A stretch of 64,000 nucleotides of DNA. It comes from Solihabitans fulvus (GTDB lineage: Bacteria; Actinomycetota; Actinomycetes; Mycobacteriales; Pseudonocardiaceae). The notes under the pieces were generated by a model. The model was not told the origin of the DNA. It saw nothing but the letters and a program-made list of their open reading frames with translations, and made no database searches. How positions within the stretch are numbered: position 1 is the stretch's first letter; each line of letters begins with the position of its first letter. Where the stretch lies: contig NZ_VUOB01000075.1 in assembly GCF_008386585.1 (NCBI RefSeq), positions 62,001-126,000 of the forward strand, written 5' to 3'. Below, piece after piece: positions 32,111 to 41,179 of the stretch. A program made the position numbers and the translations under genes.

Positions 32111-33505
32111 CTGCGGACGCCGGTCGCGGTCCGTCGCGGCCGTGGCCGGGATGATCGGCGGCGGGAGCGGGGTGGGGCCGAGGGTGGTGGTGCCCGGGCG
32201 GGTGAGCTGGGTGAGCCCGTTCCGGTAGGCGGCGATGGCCTCGCGGGTGCGGCCCTGACGGTCAAGCAGGTCACCGAGCAGACGTGAGGTGTCGGCCAGG
32301 TCGCCCGTGACATCGGCTTCCTGCTGGAGCTCGATCGCGGTGCGGTAGTGCCCTTCGGCCGCGTCCAGGTTCTCGGAGTGTTCGCGGATCAGGCCGAGCA
32401 GGCGGTGCGCTGCGGCGGCATGGACGGCACCATGGCCGGGACCCAGTCCCGCGAGCAACGGCATGAGCAGTTCTGCGGCTTCGGCGACGTGACCGAGCCG
32501 CCAGCGGACGTCGGCGAGCTCGACCTCGACCTGGACGGCGAAGAACGTGCTGCCGGCGGCGCGCAGCATCTCGGCGGCGGTCCGAAGTTCGGTCTCGGCG
32601 TCAGCGAGGCGGTCGTGCTGGGCGTGCAGGTAGCCGCGCATCCAGTGGCACTGCGCGAGTTCCGCTCGGATCTCCCACTGCTGGTACACCTCCTGCGCCT
32701 TGATCAGGCTGGCCTCGGCCTCCGCGAACCGGCCGCCTGCCGCGAGGGTTCGCGCGACGGAGCGGTGCAGTGCGGCGATGGCCAACGGATCTGTCACGCT
32801 CGACGCCAGGTCGAGAGCGAGGGTGGCCGCCTTGGTCGCGCGCTCGAGGGCGCCGAGCTCCAGGTATGGGCCGATCACCGCTGCGTACAACAGCATCAGG
32901 GACGCCGGGTCCGGCAGCCCGCCCCCGTTCAGCTCGCTGATCGTCGTCTCCAACAGATAGCAGGAGTAACGGACGTCCCCTGCCAGGTAGTGGGCTGTCG
33001 CGCGGCCGCGGATGGCGCGGACCCGAGCGGGCAGGGGCCGGTCGACAAGCAGCGCCTCGGCCTGCTCGAACTGCTCCCTGCCGTCGACCAGGGCGCCGCG
33101 CCGCAGCAGGAACGAACCCAGCGTGGCGCGCAGTTCGGCGACGAGATCGGGCAGGTCGTGTTCGGCGGCCCGGCCGATCAGGTCGTGCAGCAGCGCCTCG
33201 GCCTCGGCACCCCTGCCCGCGTCCGTCAGCTGGTTCGCCTCGGCCAGCCCGTCGCGGATCTCGGTGCGCAGCCCGGCCGGAACACCGGCCGCGAGTTCCT
33301 CGTAACTGACGTCGAGGCGTTCGGCAAAGTAGCGCAGCGCGGCGTCGGACGGCCGCGCCTTGCCGGACTCCACGGTGGACACGTACGCGGCGGTGTAACC
33401 GGGTCCTGCCAAGGCGCGCTGGGTCAGTCCGCGCTCGGTGCGCAGACGCTGTAGGCGCGCGCCGATCTGATCCGGACGCTCCTGACCCGTGTCGGGAACG
33501 GTCAT
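32093..33505 (-). CDS. XRE-type regulator with TPR repeats
   Basis: A 470-residue cytoplasmic regulator. Residues 12-70 form an XRE HTH ('IGARLQRLRTERGLTQRALA', 'AYVSTVESGKARPSDAALRY'). From about residue 85 to 440 the chain is TPR-like helical repeats ('LGSFLLRRGALVDGREQFEQ', 'AHRLLGLIREHSENLDAAEG'). There is no NTPase domain. ATG at 33505 follows AAGGAGGG, a strong start. It is divergent from the neprosin-like secreted protein at 33864. TPR domains of such regulators often bind peptides, so a peptide signal is possible. The last residues (about 'QTSSTR') are encoded within the IS1595 remnant. Confidence 0.85.
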   Translation of the reverse strand: MTVPDTGQERPDQIGARLQRLRTERGLTQRALAGPGYTAAYVSTVESGKARPSDAALRYFAERLDVSYEELAAGVPAGLRTEIRDGLAEANQLTDAGRGAEAEALLHDLIGRAAEHDLPDLVAELRATLGSFLLRRGALVDGREQFEQAEALLVDRPLPARVRAIRGRATAHYLAGDVRYSCYLLETTISELNGGGLPDPASLMLLYAAVIGPYLELGALERATKAATLALDLASSVTDPLAIAALHRSVARTLAAGGRFAEAEASLIKAQEVYQQWEIRAELAQCHWMRGYLHAQHDRLADAETELRTAAEMLRAAGSTFFAVQVEVELADVRWRLGHVAEAAELLMPLLAGLGPGHGAVHAAAAHRLLGLIREHSENLDAAEGHYRTAIELQQEADVTGDLADTSRLLGDLLDRQGRTREAIAAYRNGLTQLTRPGTTTLGPTPLPPPIIPATAATDRDRRPQTSSTR

Positions 33506-33863
33506 CGCGCCCTCCTTCTCGTCCTGCGTCCGATGGCTCACGGCACTCCTACCACGAACCTGCTGGAGGGTCTTGCGCTGCGGGCATCCTCGGCCTATGT
33601 TAACCGACAATGTAAGTGCAGTTATGTCATTAGTTAATAGGAAGCCTGCTACGCGCGGGACCATTGACCGACGGTCCAGGCCCCGAGCGCGTCCGCTACG
33701 AGTTCCGCGTTTCGACTCGGCCCACACCCTGTCCCTGACGGCCGCGCCCACCCTGTTCACGGGCCGGACGATCTGCTGCCGCACTCCCGCACCGCGACCT
33801 CGCGCAGGCGCCGGCCGGCCGACGCCTGGCGCACGACGCGCACCTACCGAAAGAGAGACCCTG
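33506..33863. promoter_or_regulatory. Divergent promoter region with an AT-rich core
   Basis: 358 bp between the XRE-TPR and neprosin starts. The part 33595-33650 (TGTTAACCGACAATGTAAGTG and following) is unusually AT-rich for this genome and is the likely site of both promoters. TTAAC and GTTAA flank it as 5-bp arms. No gene is convincing here. Confidence 0.45.
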
Positions 33864-34655
33864 ATGTCCCTGCGCCGCAACACAAGCACGCCCAAATCCC
33901 TGTTAGCCGCAGCGGCGATCGCGGTCGCCACGACCGCGGCGACGCTCCTTCTGCCCGCCGGCGACGCCAACGCTGCCACGTGCTGGTTCGGGTCCTGCTA
34001 CAGCTACGTCACCGGCCGGCAGCACACCACGACGTCGGGTGCGGGCGTCACCATGTACCAGGCCGCGCCGGCCAACGTGAGCGCCAATGGCCACTCACTC
34101 CAGGAACTTGCCTTGCAGAACACCAACTCCACAACCACCGCCGACACCGTCGAGATCGGCTGGACCATCGACCCCGGAACCTACGGCGACTACCAGACCC
34201 ACCTGTTCGTCTTCTTCTGGATCAACGGCCAGCCGCAGTGCTACAACGCCGGCTGCGGTTTCGTGCAGGTGTCCTCCACCGTGACCGCCGGGATGACCCT
34301 GACCCCGGGGACCTACGGCAGTTTCGCGCTGCGGAACTACAACGGCGACTGGTGGGCCTACTACAACAACGTGCCGTTCGGGTACTTCCCGGGGTCCGAG
34401 TGGGGTGGCGCTTTCACCACCGCCCACACCGTCTCCGCCTTCGGCGAAGTCTCCGCCCCCAGTCAGCCCAGTTGCACCCAGATGGGCGACGGCGTCTTCG
34501 GCAGCCAGTCGGGAGCGTCCTCGATATCCAACTACCAGCTCTACGGATCCTCGTCCCAGCCGTACTTCGCTGTCACCGCAACCGATCCGAGCTACTACGA
34601 CGCCGGCTCGGCCACCCCAACCTCCTTCAGGCTGGGCGGTCCTGGTGGATGCTAG
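33864..34655 (+). CDS. Secreted neprosin-family protein
   Basis: A 263-residue exported protein. The signal peptide has the core 'LLAAAAIAVATTAATLLLPA' and a cleavage site after 'DANA'. The mature part matches the neprosin (DUF239) domain, known from plant and bacterial glutamic prolyl endopeptidases: 'ELALQNTNSTTTADTVEIGW', 'TPGTYGSFALRNYNGDWWAY' and 'YYNNVPFGYFPGSEWGGAF'. Glu residues in 'VEIGW' and 'GSEWGG' lie where the catalytic pair is expected, so peptidase activity is plausible but not proven. It faces the XRE-TPR regulator and ends before a strong hairpin. Confidence 0.8.
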   Translation: MSLRRNTSTPKSLLAAAAIAVATTAATLLLPAGDANAATCWFGSCYSYVTGRQHTTTSGAGVTMYQAAPANVSANGHSLQELALQNTNSTTTADTVEIGWTIDPGTYGDYQTHLFVFFWINGQPQCYNAGCGFVQVSSTVTAGMTLTPGTYGSFALRNYNGDWWAYYNNVPFGYFPGSEWGGAFTTAHTVSAFGEVSAPSQPSCTQMGDGVFGSQSGASSISNYQLYGSSSQPYFAVTATDPSYYDAGSATPTSFRLGGPGGC

Positions 34656-34697
34656 GTCTCGCCCCTCACTCGACGAGAGCAGGTAGCTCGTGGGCGT

Positions 34698-34732
34698 GCG
34701 GCAGTGCCCGGTCGTCGACCGGGCACTGCCGC
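34698..34732. terminator. Strong bidirectional terminator
   Basis: A 17-bp perfect stem (left arm GGCAGTGCCCGGTCG at 34700-34714 plus two further pairs) centred on 34715, located between the convergent neprosin and ricin-like genes. Confidence 0.8.
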
Positions 34733-34761
34733 CTTCGATGCTGTCCTCGATGGGCCGCCCG

Positions 34762-35286
34762 CTACGCGTACACGAGGGACCACATGGTGCGCACGCCGCC
34801 GTCGCGGCAGCTCCCCAGCTTGAGGTATCCCTCTGGCTGATCCATCAGGCACTGGTCGCCCCAGCCGAAGTACTCGGCGTGCCGGCTGCGCAGCTGCCAG
34901 GCGTTGCCGGACAGCTGGTCGAAGTACCAACGGGCGTTGAACTCGTCGCTGCACGAAATCGCACCCGCCGACCCACCAATCGGGTCGACGCCGAGGCATA
35001 TGTTGGCCTGCCCCAGGTTGCCGACCTGGAACGTGGGGTCGTCCCTGTACCCGTAGACGACCCACACGGCGTTGTTGTCGCCGCACGACACGAGGGTGAA
35101 AATGGAGCTGGGAGTGGCCGACAGGCAGCGGCCCGTGTTGGTGTTGTAGATCCGGAAGTTCACCTTGCTGCCCGGGTCCGGAAGCGGGCCGGGGGCCGCG
35201 GAGGCCGCGGCGGGGGCGACGATCAGCGCGCCGAGTGCGATCACGGACAGCAGCGCTGCCGCAAACAGACTGCGTAGCTTTGTCAC
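34762..35286 (-). CDS. Secreted ricin-like beta-trefoil protein
   Basis: A 174-residue exported protein with a clear signal peptide ('LFAAALLSVIALGALIVAPA', cleavage near ASA-APG). The mature part has the pattern of a ricin-type carbohydrate-binding trefoil: 'VNFRIYNTNTGRCLSA', 'AVWVVYGYRDDPTFQVGNLG', 'NARWYFDQLSGNAWQLRSRH' and Cys residues that could pair. A sugar-binding role outside the cell is likely. It lies 86 bp downstream of the XRE-NB-ARC-TPR gene on the same strand and may be expressed with it. Confidence 0.7.
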   Translation of the reverse strand: MTKLRSLFAAALLSVIALGALIVAPAAASAAPGPLPDPGSKVNFRIYNTNTGRCLSATPSSIFTLVSCGDNNAVWVVYGYRDDPTFQVGNLGQANICLGVDPIGGSAGAISCSDEFNARWYFDQLSGNAWQLRSRHAEYFGWGDQCLMDQPEGYLKLGSCRDGGVRTMWSLVYA

Positions 35287-35371
35287 GATGTCCTGCCTTT
35301 GTTCGCGGTGTGTTGCCTACCGCGGCAGAGTCTTGGGCACCGGAACCGGACACCGACAGGTCATGGACCGG

Positions 35372-37972
35372 TCACTCGCCACCCCGCTCAGTGTCCTTTG
35401 ACAGAACGGGTTCCGGCGTGCCGAGCCCCGCGTACAGCTCGGCGGCCCGCCGCCGGTGCCCGTCCGCCGCGCGGTCGTCGCCGCACGCCGCGAACGCGCG
35501 GCCGAGGCCCGCGTGGGTCTCGGCCTGAAGGTGCCGGTCCTTGATGCGGTCGGCCATGACCAGCGCCTGCCGCAGGTGCGCCACCGCTCCCGTCGGATCG
35601 CCCGCCGCGACGGTTGCCTCGCCCAGCCCAAGCAGCGCCTCGGCTTCGGCGTTCCAGTCGTCGGTCTCGCGCGCCAGCGCCAGCGCCTTTCGATGGCAGT
35701 CCTCGGCTTCCGCTGGGAAACCCTGCCGCAGGTGCGCCCGGCCAAGGCCGTTGAGCGCGCCGCCCTCGGCGACCCGGTTGCCGACTTCGCGCGCGACGGC
35801 CAGCGCCTGCCGGTGGTGGACCAACGCCGACTCGTGCTCGCCGAGCAGCAGGTTCGCGACGCCGAGATCGTTGAGCGCGAAGCTCTCCCCGTAGGCGTCG
35901 CCGGCCTCGCGGGCCAGGGCGAGCGCCTGACGGTGGCAGTCCACGGCCTCCCGGTAGTGGCCCAACCGGCGCTGGTCGACGCCGAGGTTGGTCAGCGCCA
36001 TGCTCTCGATGTTGCGGTTGCCGGTCTCGCGGGCGATCGTCAGCGCCTGCCGGTGGCAGGCCAGCGCGTCCTCGTAGCGGCCGAGGTACTGGTGCACGAT
36101 GCCGAGGTTGTTGCGGGTGCTCGCCTCCGTGACGCGGTTGCCCACCGCGCGCAGCAGCACCAGCGCCCGCTCGTAGTGCTCGGTGGCCTGCTCGTAGCGG
36201 CCGGACTGGCCGGCGATGTTGCCGAGCCCGCTCAGCGCGACCGACTCCGTGTGCTGGTCGCCGGCCCGCCCGGCCAGTTCGAGGGCCCGCCGGTAGTGCT
36301 CGGTGGCCGGCTCGTAGCGCCCCCACCGCCAGTGCGACTGCCCCATCCTGCACAGCACCCCGGCCTGCCCGGACAGGTCGCCGGCCGCCCGCGCCACCGC
36401 GAGGGCCGCGCCGTGCAGCGTCAGCGCCTCGGCGTGCCGGGACCGGTCGTCCAGCCAGCGCCACAGGGTCAGCGACAACGCGGGTGCGTGGTCCGGCCAG
36501 CCGGCCCCGGCCGCGTTGACCGCGCCGGCCACCAGGTTGGGCAACTCCCTGGCCAGCCACGCGTTCGCGGCCGCGTCGTCGGACAGGTCGACGGCGAGGG
36601 CGCCCGGCGGCACCGCGTCGGGCAGGTCGCGCTCGTGCGGCGCGAGCACGCGGACGGCGGCGACGGCGGTGCGCAGCTGGTGGTCGAACAGCCGGCCGAG
36701 CGCCGCCTGCCGGCCGGCCGCGGACTCCTCGGCCTCGGCGAGCTGCCTTGCGTGTTGGCGCAGCAGGTCGTGGAAGGTGTAGCGGTCGGGCGAGGACGAC
36801 AGCAGCAGGTGACAGTCCACAAGGGACTCAAGCGCGCGCTCGGCCTCGGCGAGCGGGAGGTCGGCGAGCGTCGCAGCCGCGAGCGGGTCGAAGTCCCCGC
36901 CAGGATGACAGCCCAGCAGCCGGAACACCCGCCGCCGCAGGTCGTCGAGGCCGGTGTAGGACAACGAGAACGCCGCAGCGACACCGAGTTCCCCGTCGAC
37001 GGCGAGCTCGGCCAGCCGCCGGTTCTCGTCGCGCAGCCGCGCGGCCAGGTGGGCCGGGCTCCAGTTGCTCCGGTGCGCAAGCCTCGCCGAGGCGATGCGG
37101 ACCGCGAGCGGCAGCCGCCCGCACAGGGCAACGATCTCGGCCACCGCGTCCGCTTCGCCGTCCGCGCCGCAGACGTCCGCGAACAGCGCGGCGGCCTCGT
37201 CGGCCGGCAGCACATCCAGCGACAGCGGCACCGCTCCAGGCAGACCCGGCATCCTGCGCCGCGACGTGACCAACACCAGACAGCCCGACGCGCCGGGCAG
37301 CAGCGGCCGCACCTGAGCGGCGTCGGCGGCGTTGTCCAGCAACAGCACGACGCGCCGGGGCGCCAACTCGCTGCGCCACACCGCGGCGCGCTGCTCCTGG
37401 TCGGCGGGGACAGCCTCGGCGGGCACCCCGAGCATCCGCAGCAACGTGTCCAGCGCGGCGGCCGGGTCAAGGGGCTGCCGGCCCGGGGTGAAGCCGTGCA
37501 GGTCCACGAACAGCTGGCCATCCGGGTACCGGTCGGCCAGCAGGTGCGCGGCGCGCACCGCCAGCGCGGTCTTGCCGACTCCGGCCATGCCGTCGATCGC
37601 CGAGATGACCACCGTGGCGGCCTCGGACCTGTCCGCCTGGCCGATCAGCCGGGCCAGCTCGACCTCGCGGCCGGTGAAGTCGGGAACGTCGTAGGGCAGC
37701 GAACGCGCCGCACCGGGCCAGCCGGCAGCCCTGCCGGCGTCGGCGGGGGCCGCGCCCCGGCTCGCCGCGATCAGCGCGTCCGTGTTGGCCTCGTTCAGGG
37801 ACAGCGCGGCGGCCAGCAGGTGCACCGACGCCAGCCTCGGCTCCCTGCGCCTGCCGGTCTCCAGGCCGCGGATCGTGCGGGTCGAGACGCCCGACTTCTC
37901 GGCCAGCCGCTCCTGGGTGAGACCGCTCCTGAGCCGGTGTGCCTTCAACAACTCGGCAAACGTCAGCGTCAC
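35372..37972 (-). CDS. XRE-NB-ARC-TPR regulator
   Basis: An 866-residue regulator. Residues 4-62 are an XRE HTH ('LKAHRLRSGLTQERLAEKSG', 'STRTIRGLETGR'). Residues 95-400 form an NB-ARC NTPase with Walker A 'GMAGVGKTALAV' (about 128-139) and Walker B-like 'RRVVLLLDNAADAAQVRPLL', with the sensor 'VLVTSRRRMPGLPG'. From about 555 to 850 there are seven or more TPR repeats of 40 residues ('ALSGLGNIAGQSGRYEQATE', 'SRNNLGIVHQYLGRYEDALA'-like). GTG at 37972 follows GAGGGG. It is divergent from the secreted beta-propeller gene at 38167. It is closely related in its NTPase core to the protein at 41180. Confidence 0.9.
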   Translation of the reverse strand: MTLTFAELLKAHRLRSGLTQERLAEKSGVSTRTIRGLETGRRREPRLASVHLLAAALSLNEANTDALIAASRGAAPADAGRAAGWPGAARSLPYDVPDFTGREVELARLIGQADRSEAATVVISAIDGMAGVGKTALAVRAAHLLADRYPDGQLFVDLHGFTPGRQPLDPAAALDTLLRMLGVPAEAVPADQEQRAAVWRSELAPRRVVLLLDNAADAAQVRPLLPGASGCLVLVTSRRRMPGLPGAVPLSLDVLPADEAAALFADVCGADGEADAVAEIVALCGRLPLAVRIASARLAHRSNWSPAHLAARLRDENRRLAELAVDGELGVAAAFSLSYTGLDDLRRRVFRLLGCHPGGDFDPLAAATLADLPLAEAERALESLVDCHLLLSSSPDRYTFHDLLRQHARQLAEAEESAAGRQAALGRLFDHQLRTAVAAVRVLAPHERDLPDAVPPGALAVDLSDDAAANAWLARELPNLVAGAVNAAGAGWPDHAPALSLTLWRWLDDRSRHAEALTLHGAALAVARAAGDLSGQAGVLCRMGQSHWRWGRYEPATEHYRRALELAGRAGDQHTESVALSGLGNIAGQSGRYEQATEHYERALVLLRAVGNRVTEASTRNNLGIVHQYLGRYEDALACHRQALTIARETGNRNIESMALTNLGVDQRRLGHYREAVDCHRQALALAREAGDAYGESFALNDLGVANLLLGEHESALVHHRQALAVAREVGNRVAEGGALNGLGRAHLRQGFPAEAEDCHRKALALARETDDWNAEAEALLGLGEATVAAGDPTGAVAHLRQALVMADRIKDRHLQAETHAGLGRAFAACGDDRAADGHRRRAAELYAGLGTPEPVLSKDTERGGE

Positions 37973-38166
37973 GGCGCCCCTCGCTCCCGCTGCCCCCGGG
38001 GCCGCGACACCACAGGCTAGTGAAGCCGCGATCCGTGGGCCAACGAAATGGCCGCATTGTGTCCGCTCGCTGACCTGGTGCCCTGGCGCGATCACGATCA
38101 CCATGCGCTCGGTAGGTGGGAATCCGGGCGCGCGTCGACGCCGCGCCGGAACAACGGGGGAGCGAG
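37973..38166. promoter_or_regulatory. Divergent promoter region
   Basis: 194 bp between the XRE-NB-ARC-TPR and beta-propeller starts. GGGGGAG just before 38167 is the ribosome site of the secreted protein. No gene and no clear palindrome were seen. Confidence 0.45.
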
Positions 38167-39315
38167 ATGACCGCACACATGCACACCGGCCGCCTTGGCC
38201 GGGCCGCCATCGCCGCACTGGCAGTCGCGGCGGCCGTGGCCACGGCCCCGGCCGCGCTGGCCGACATCGGTTCGGCGGTGGGACGGGTCGGCGCGAAGGC
38301 GGTGACCCTGCCGGGCGGGGGCCTACAGCTGTTCGCCCGCTCCACGGCGGGAGAACTGCTGACGGTCGGGTTCCGGCCGACGGGGCCGCTCGGCGAGTGG
38401 GGCGCGTGGACCGGCCTGCACCAGCAGATCAGCGGTCAGCCGTCGGCCGTGGTCGGGGCTGGTGGGCTGGTGAGCGTGTTCGCGCTGAACCCCGCCGGAC
38501 ACCTGATCACCGACTGGCAGGAGTCCGCCGACGGCCCGTTCGATCACAGCGGCGACCTCGGCAGCGGGTTCGCCGGCGACCCGCTGCCGGTGGCCGCCGC
38601 CGACGGCACGATGGCCGTGTTCCTGCGCGGCGCGGACGGCAACCTGTGGACGACCCGGCAGTCCGTGCCCGACGGGGGCTGGTCGGCGCCGGCGTTGGTG
38701 GCTGGCGGCGTCGGCATCGTGGGCACGCCGTCGGCGGTGGTCGACGGCGCGGGCGTGGTCAGTCTGTTCGCCGCGCGGCCCGACGGCCACCTGCTCACCG
38801 TCTGGCAGGACGCGGCCGGTGCGCCGCTGAGCAACGTGGCCGACCTCGGCACCGGCTTCGCGCCGGACGCCGGAACCGCGTCGATCCTCAACGGCGACGG
38901 CACGATGTCGGTGTTCCTGCGGGGTTCCGGCGACATCCTCGTCACAGTGGGACAGACCGTGCCCGGCGGCGGCTGGTCGGCCCCGACGCCGGTGCGCGAC
39001 GCGGTGACGGTCAGCGGCACCCCGGCCGCCGTGCGCCGCGCCGACGGCTCGGTGGGAGTGCTGGCGCTGCGCGACGGCCGCCTCATGGGGGCGTGGCAGG
39101 CGATGCCGCACGGGGCCTTCGACACCTACTACGAGGGCAGGGGAGACATCGACTACAGCGGCGACCTCGTCGTGCCGGGATCGCCCGACAACAACGTGAC
39201 CCTCTACGTGCACGGGGCGGACGGCCAGCTGCACGGTGCCTTCGGGGTGGCGCTGCCCGACCGGCCGGGCTGGACCGGCACCAGCGTGCCGCCGGCGCCC
39301 GGCGGCCTGGCCTGA
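38167..39315 (+). CDS. Secreted beta-propeller (PLL-like lectin fold) protein
   Basis: A 382-residue exported protein. The signal peptide core is 'AAIAALAVAAAVATAPAALA'. The mature chain has at least six repeats of about 45-50 residues, each with a variant of 'LQLFARSTAGELLTV', 'VSVFALNPAGHLITDWQ', 'MAVFLRGADGNLWTTRQ', 'VSLFAARPDGHLLTVWQ', 'MSVFLRGSGDILVTVGQ', the pattern of seven-bladed PLL-type/tectonin propellers that bind sugars. ATG at 38167 has GGGGGAG upstream. It faces the XRE-NB-ARC-TPR regulator. A 17-bp hairpin ends the gene. Confidence 0.8.
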   Translation: MTAHMHTGRLGRAAIAALAVAAAVATAPAALADIGSAVGRVGAKAVTLPGGGLQLFARSTAGELLTVGFRPTGPLGEWGAWTGLHQQISGQPSAVVGAGGLVSVFALNPAGHLITDWQESADGPFDHSGDLGSGFAGDPLPVAAADGTMAVFLRGADGNLWTTRQSVPDGGWSAPALVAGGVGIVGTPSAVVDGAGVVSLFAARPDGHLLTVWQDAAGAPLSNVADLGTGFAPDAGTASILNGDGTMSVFLRGSGDILVTVGQTVPGGGWSAPTPVRDAVTVSGTPAAVRRADGSVGVLALRDGRLMGAWQAMPHGAFDTYYEGRGDIDYSGDLVVPGSPDNNVTLYVHGADGQLHGAFGVALPDRPGWTGTSVPPAPGGLA

Positions 39316-39316
39316 G

Positions 39317-39357
39317 CGTGGTGTCCGCGCCCCAACCTCAGGGGCGCGGACACCACG
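39317..39357. terminator. Strong bidirectional terminator
   Basis: CGTGGTGTCCGCGCCCC (39317-39333) pairs perfectly with 39341-39357, loop 7 nt, 2 bp after the propeller stop and between convergent genes. Confidence 0.85.
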
Positions 39358-39389
39358 GTGAGCGTCTGGACCGATGCCGCTCGCACGGT

Positions 39390-39767
39390 CTATCCGAGGC
39401 GACGCCGGATGCGTTCGATGCGTGTTTCGGCATCGGCAGGGTCATTCATCCCGAGGTTGGCCCGGCGACGCAGCTTGTAGGCGACAACGTCAGCCAGCGG
39501 GGCGTCGCGCCACTTCCGCCACGGCGCAGCCAGCCGAACAGACTTCTTCGCCCGCAGCGTGGTCTCCACCTGCTCAGCTACATCAATGGCGACGGGACCG
39601 GTCGCGCCCACCAGGACCTGGTGCTCGCGATGCCGGTCCGCGCGGTTGGGTGTCCGCTTGTTCCGCCGGATGTTCTTGCGGGAACTCTTGTCGTTCTCGC
39701 CGTAGTCGTTGCGGCGGTCCTTGGCATAGCTGAGTGCCTTCTTCTGCTGAGGACTCCTGCGCGCCAC
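39390..39767 (-). CDS. Small basic hypothetical protein
   Basis: A 125-residue strongly basic protein ('QQKKALSYAKDRRNDYGEND', 'SSRKNIRRNKRTPNRADRH') with no signal peptide or membrane segment. Similar sequences with the 'KKALSYAKDRRN-YGEN' start occur in actinobacteria without known function; the charge suggests nucleic-acid contact, which is only inference. GTG at 39767 follows GAGGGG and is preferred over the frame opening at 39821. It is convergent with the propeller gene across a strong terminator. Confidence 0.6.
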   Translation of the reverse strand: MARRSPQQKKALSYAKDRRNDYGENDKSSRKNIRRNKRTPNRADRHREHQVLVGATGPVAIDVAEQVETTLRAKKSVRLAAPWRKWRDAPLADVVAYKLRRRANLGMNDPADAETRIERIRRRLG

Positions 39768-39967
39768 GGAACACCCCTCGATGCTGACCACCCGACCGGG
39801 CCAAGTTACCTGTCGAGCCACGGTCGGCGCCGGTGATTTTCGGCTGCGCTCGAACCGTGGCAGCGATCACTCTCGCCCTTACCTGCGAGGTAATCGACGC
39901 GATGACCTCTGCTGGGTGAAGCTTGTTGCACAACAGGAGATCAGCACCGAGCAGGGAGAGAATCACC

Positions 39968-40330
39968 ATGAGCAGCACCGAGAACCTCGTCGCCCGTTAC
40001 CTCGACGCGTGGAACGCCACCGACGCGGCTGAGCGTGCCGCGGTGTTGGCTGAGGTGTTCGCCGAGGACGCCTGCTACACCGACCCGCTGGTGGACGCCG
40101 ACGGCCGCGATGTCATCGACCAGGTCATCGCCGGGGCCCAGGCCCAGTTCGCGGGCCTGGTGTTCACCTCGGGCGGCCCGGTCGACGCGCACCACAACAC
40201 CGCGCGCTTCACCTGGCACCTGGGCGTTCCCGGCGACGAGCCCCTGGTGATCGGGTTCGACGTCGCCGTGATCGAGAACGACCGCTTCACCAAGGTTTAC
40301 GGGTTCCTCGACAAGGTTCCGGCCGCCTGA
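39968..40330 (+). CDS. NTF2/SnoaL-like protein
   Basis: A 120-residue NTF2-fold protein: helix 'NLVARYLDAWNATDAAERAA', 'CYTDPLVDADGRDVIDQVIA', then strands 'FTSGGPVDAHHNTARFTWHL' and 'FDVAVIENDRFTKVYGFLDK'. These are the marks of the SnoaL/nuclear-transport-factor group, which includes small cyclases and hydrolases. The catalytic role is unknown. ATG at 39968 follows GGGAG. It appears to be a single gene that ends at the terminator at 40378. Confidence 0.8.
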   Translation: MSSTENLVARYLDAWNATDAAERAAVLAEVFAEDACYTDPLVDADGRDVIDQVIAGAQAQFAGLVFTSGGPVDAHHNTARFTWHLGVPGDEPLVIGFDVAVIENDRFTKVYGFLDKVPAA

Positions 40331-40377
40331 GCCGTGACCACGCTCGCAGACGAGGTGCGTGAGACGCGGTACCGGAA

Positions 40378-40413
40378 CGCGCCGTGAGGTGCCGGCTGGC
40401 ACGTCACGGCGCG
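40378..40413. terminator. Bidirectional terminator
   Basis: A 10-bp outer stem (CGCGCCGTGA/TCACGGCGCG), one mismatch, a 5-bp inner stem (GTGCC/GGCAC) and a GGCT loop, between the convergent genes ending at 40330 and 40429. Confidence 0.8.
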
Positions 40414-40428
40414 ACCGGGCATCAGTCG

Positions 40429-40866
40429 TCAGTCAATTGAGCAGTGGTACCAGGAGCCCCAGTTGCCACCGGCAGGATAGGTGCTGCACCAGAAGCCGGC
40501 TCCGTTCACCTGCATCTTGACGGTGCGGTTCCCGTTGGTGTCCTGCCAGGCGTCCCAGGTGTCGTCGGCGCGCCCGCCGCCCGGCATCTCGACCCAACCA
40601 CCGCTCCCGTTCCACGCATGCCAGATCGTGCGGTTGGGCGCGATGCCGAAACATTCCACGTTGGAGTCGCCGGGCCAGGTGACGTGCATGACGCGCGAGT
40701 TGTCCCGGAAAATCCCCGGGTACGCGCAGGAGGTGTCCTGCCAGTCGGCAGGCCTGACCACCTCGGCATGGTGCACCGCCGGCTGCGCGGAGGCGGGCGC
40801 GGCCCACAGTCCGCACGCCGCAATGACAGTGAAGAGCCCCAACACTATTCTTCGGATTGTCGACAT
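40429..40866 (-). CDS. Small secreted protein
   Basis: A 145-residue exported protein with a signal peptide ('RIVLGLFTVIAACGLWAAPA', cleavage after ASA). The mature part has four Cys ('TSCAYPGIF', 'VECFGIAPN', 'FWCSTY', 'YHCSID') and many Trp/Gly residues, as in small extracellular proteins that bind surfaces or inhibit enzymes. I do not know the family. ATG at 40866 is preceded by AGGGG; the longer open frame from 40944 has no better start. It is divergent from the NB-ARC-TPR regulator at 41180. Confidence 0.7.
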   Translation of the reverse strand: MSTIRRIVLGLFTVIAACGLWAAPASAQPAVHHAEVVRPADWQDTSCAYPGIFRDNSRVMHVTWPGDSNVECFGIAPNRTIWHAWNGSGGWVEMPGGGRADDTWDAWQDTNGNRTVKMQVNGAGFWCSTYPAGGNWGSWYHCSID

Positions 40867-41179
40867 GACGTGTCCCCTCTTCGGACCGTTGACCTTTGGT
40901 CGTGACAGTCCCGCGGATGTACCTCTCGACATCGACCTGCGCACGAACGCCGAGATGGGCCGGTGAGCCTCGAACGATTCGTCGTGCGCCGTCGATCGAC
41001 GATCCCGCTGCGACGCCGATGGATGACAGTTTTCCGGTCAGATCCGGTCATCTACACTCGTTCTGCATGATCGGCGCAAACCGCACTATCGGTACGGCCG
41101 AACGGCGGTTGCGACATCGGTGCGCACGCGGGTGATGGGGCGCCACAGCGCGGCGACGGCAACCAGGGGGTGGGCGAGC
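40867..41179. promoter_or_regulatory. Divergent promoter region with a direct repeat
   Basis: 313 bp between the secreted-protein and NB-ARC starts. CCGGTCA occurs twice with a 10-bp period (41034-41040 and 41044-41050), directly before a -10-like TACACT (41053-41058). The layout fits an operator overlapping the -35 region of the plus-strand gene. No gene is seen. Confidence 0.4.

Noticed and set aside
35397..36300. Tandem DNA repeat in the 5' part of the TPR region
   Set aside because: The periodic similarity of about 120 bp is explained by 40-residue TPR units in the protein.
35456..38020. An 854-codon plus-strand frame opposite the XRE-NB-ARC-TPR gene
   Set aside because: It mirrors the repeat structure of the real gene and is rich in Gln, Val and Arg in the pattern of antisense GC-rich frames.
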